Origin: an uncultured Clostridia bacterium | GTDB taxonomy: Bacteria; Bacillota; Clostridia; Oscillospirales; Ruminococcaceae | NCBI GenBank assembly: GCA_944386805.1 | Contig: CALXCO010000012.1 | Coordinates: forward strand, 1-64,000 | Direction: 5' to 3' | DNA: 64,000 nucleotides | Part shown: positions 63,330 through 64,000 of the stretch, one piece after another | Numbering within the stretch: position 1 is the stretch's first letter | How the letters are laid out: each line of letters begins with the position of its first letter | The notes under the pieces: generated by a model | Told to the model about the DNA's origin: nothing | The model's database searches: none | Seen by the model: the letters and a program-made list of their open reading frames with translations, nothing else | Translations under genes and position numbers: made by a program

Positions 63330-64000
63330 TTAAATTGCGCGGGTTTCGTTTCTCAGCCAGACCTGTTCCTCTTCCGGCAGGTAGGGAGAAATCTTCTCGT
63401 AAACTGCTTCCATATAGGCGTTATAGAGGGCACGTTCCTTTTCGGTCATTTCCTCCGGCAGAACTGCCTCCGGTTCATAGGGAACATAGGTCAGGTTGTC
63501 AAACGCCATAAACTGGCCGTACTCGTTTTTGACATCCTTCCGGCAGACGATCATGTTTTCGATACGGATGCCGTACTTGCCTTCCAGATACAGGCCGGGT
63601 TCGTTGGAGGTGATCATGCCTTCCTCCAGAACGGCGTTGTTGCCCGGTACAATCCGGTAACGGAACGAGTTCGGGCCTTCATGGACGTTGAGCAGGTAGC
63701 CGACGCCGTGACCGGTGCCGTGATTGTAGTCGAGCGCCTCGTCCCACAGCGGTGCACGGCAGGCATAGTCCAGCGCAACACCGGTGCAGCCATGCAGGAA
63801 ACGTGCGGCTGCAAGATGCAGGTGACCTCTCAGGACAAGGGTATAATGATGTTTCTGTTCATAGCTCAGCGGTCCGACGGCAAAGGTACGGGTGATGTCG
63901 GTCGTACCCTCCCAATACTGTCCGCCGGTGTCCGCCAGTGCAAAACCATGCGGTTCAATCTCGATGTCGCTCTCCTCAGAAGGCGAGTAGTGGCACATTG
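63330..64000 (-). CDS. M24-family metallopeptidase (aminopeptidase P-like), C-terminal part, cut by the window edge
   Basis: The visible 223 residues are the C-terminal part of a pita-bread-fold peptidase that cleaves X-Pro bonds. Metal and catalytic residues are present: Asp in LADTGGQYWEGTTDITR, His in NHGTGHGVGYLLNVHEGP, Glu in MITSNEPGLY and Glu in IRIENM. The protein ends in a helical tail typical of the long clostridial/eukaryotic aminopeptidase P type. The gene begins beyond base 64000 and its N-terminal creatinase-like domains are outside the window. Confidence 0.92.
   Translation of the reverse strand, partial: MCHYSPSEESDIEIEPHGFALADTGGQYWEGTTDITRTFAVGPLSYEQKHHYTLVLRGHLHLAAARFLHGCTGVALDYACRAPLWDEALDYNHGTGHGVGYLLNVHEGPNSFRYRIVPGNNAVLEEGMITSNEPGLYLEGKYGIRIENMIVCRKDVKNEYGQFMAFDNLTYVPYEPEAVLPEEMTEKERALYNAYMEAVYEKISPYLPEEEQVWLRNETRAI

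Overview
The window reads as chromosomal DNA of a Gram-positive anaerobe of the class Clostridia, most likely an Oscillospirales (Ruminococcaceae/Oscillospiraceae) gut bacterium. This is an inference from gene content: strong AGGAGG-type ribosome sites, TTGACA-17-TATAAT promoters, a T-box leader before metG, a GTP-type PEP carboxykinase, QueT and QueH for queuosine salvage, ferredoxins, rubrerythrin, an anaerobic sulfatase-maturase-type radical SAM enzyme, DUF1540 and DUF6774-like small proteins, and the yaaO-darA-holB-ricT neighbourhood of Firmicutes. No outer-membrane genes, phage, transposase or CRISPR array is visible.

Layout. 0.1-7 kb: rpsF-ssb-rpsR, an AraC regulator, tatD plus a GNAT gene, a hairpin-rich gene-free stretch (3.73-4.56 kb), and metG behind a T-box. 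6.9-14.6 kb: a tiny Cys-rich membrane protein, queT with a long leader, secD-secF, a membrane EAL phosphodiesterase with a degenerate GGDEF, and a PadR-HAAS operon. 14.8-22 kb: a DUF362 ferredoxin protein with a 19-bp-spacer promoter, an IlvD/Edd dehydratase, DUF1540, rubrerythrin, an SDR protein and a D,D-carboxypeptidase. 22-28.5 kb: the ATP synthase operon on the minus strand (atpB-E-F-A-G-D-C). 28.8-32.5 kb: a LysR regulator divergent from it, pckG and two identical tRNA-Thr(GGT) genes. 32.8-44.8 kb: a wall-repeat CAP protein, a predicted RNA-binding protein with two cold-shock-like domains, glyA, a nuclease/phosphatase-family protein, a lipoprotein, queH, an ABC-F ATPase, pyk and an esterase. 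45-52.5 kb: an acyl-CoA synthetase, a MurR/RpiR regulator, a BaiN-type flavoprotein, an RdgB-like NTPase, trmO, a DUF6774-like protein and a cytosolic GH5. 52.7-64 kb: glycosyltransferase, polyprenyl-phosphate sugar transferase, radical SAM maturase, yaaO-like decarboxylase, darA, holB, ricT, ferredoxin, nagA, a DEDDh exonuclease and an M24 peptidase cut by the window edge.

The standout is the ATP synthase. No separate delta (atpH) gene lies between atpF and atpA. Instead the alpha subunit carries about 80 extra N-terminal residues that match the C-terminal, stalk-binding half of delta; the N-terminal half of delta is not in the operon. The same operon encodes a gamma subunit with a strongly basic C-terminal tail and a c subunit with a signal-peptide-like extension. 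Its promoter shares a -10 region with the divergent LysR gene. Together these suggest an F1Fo enzyme with a rebuilt stator connection.
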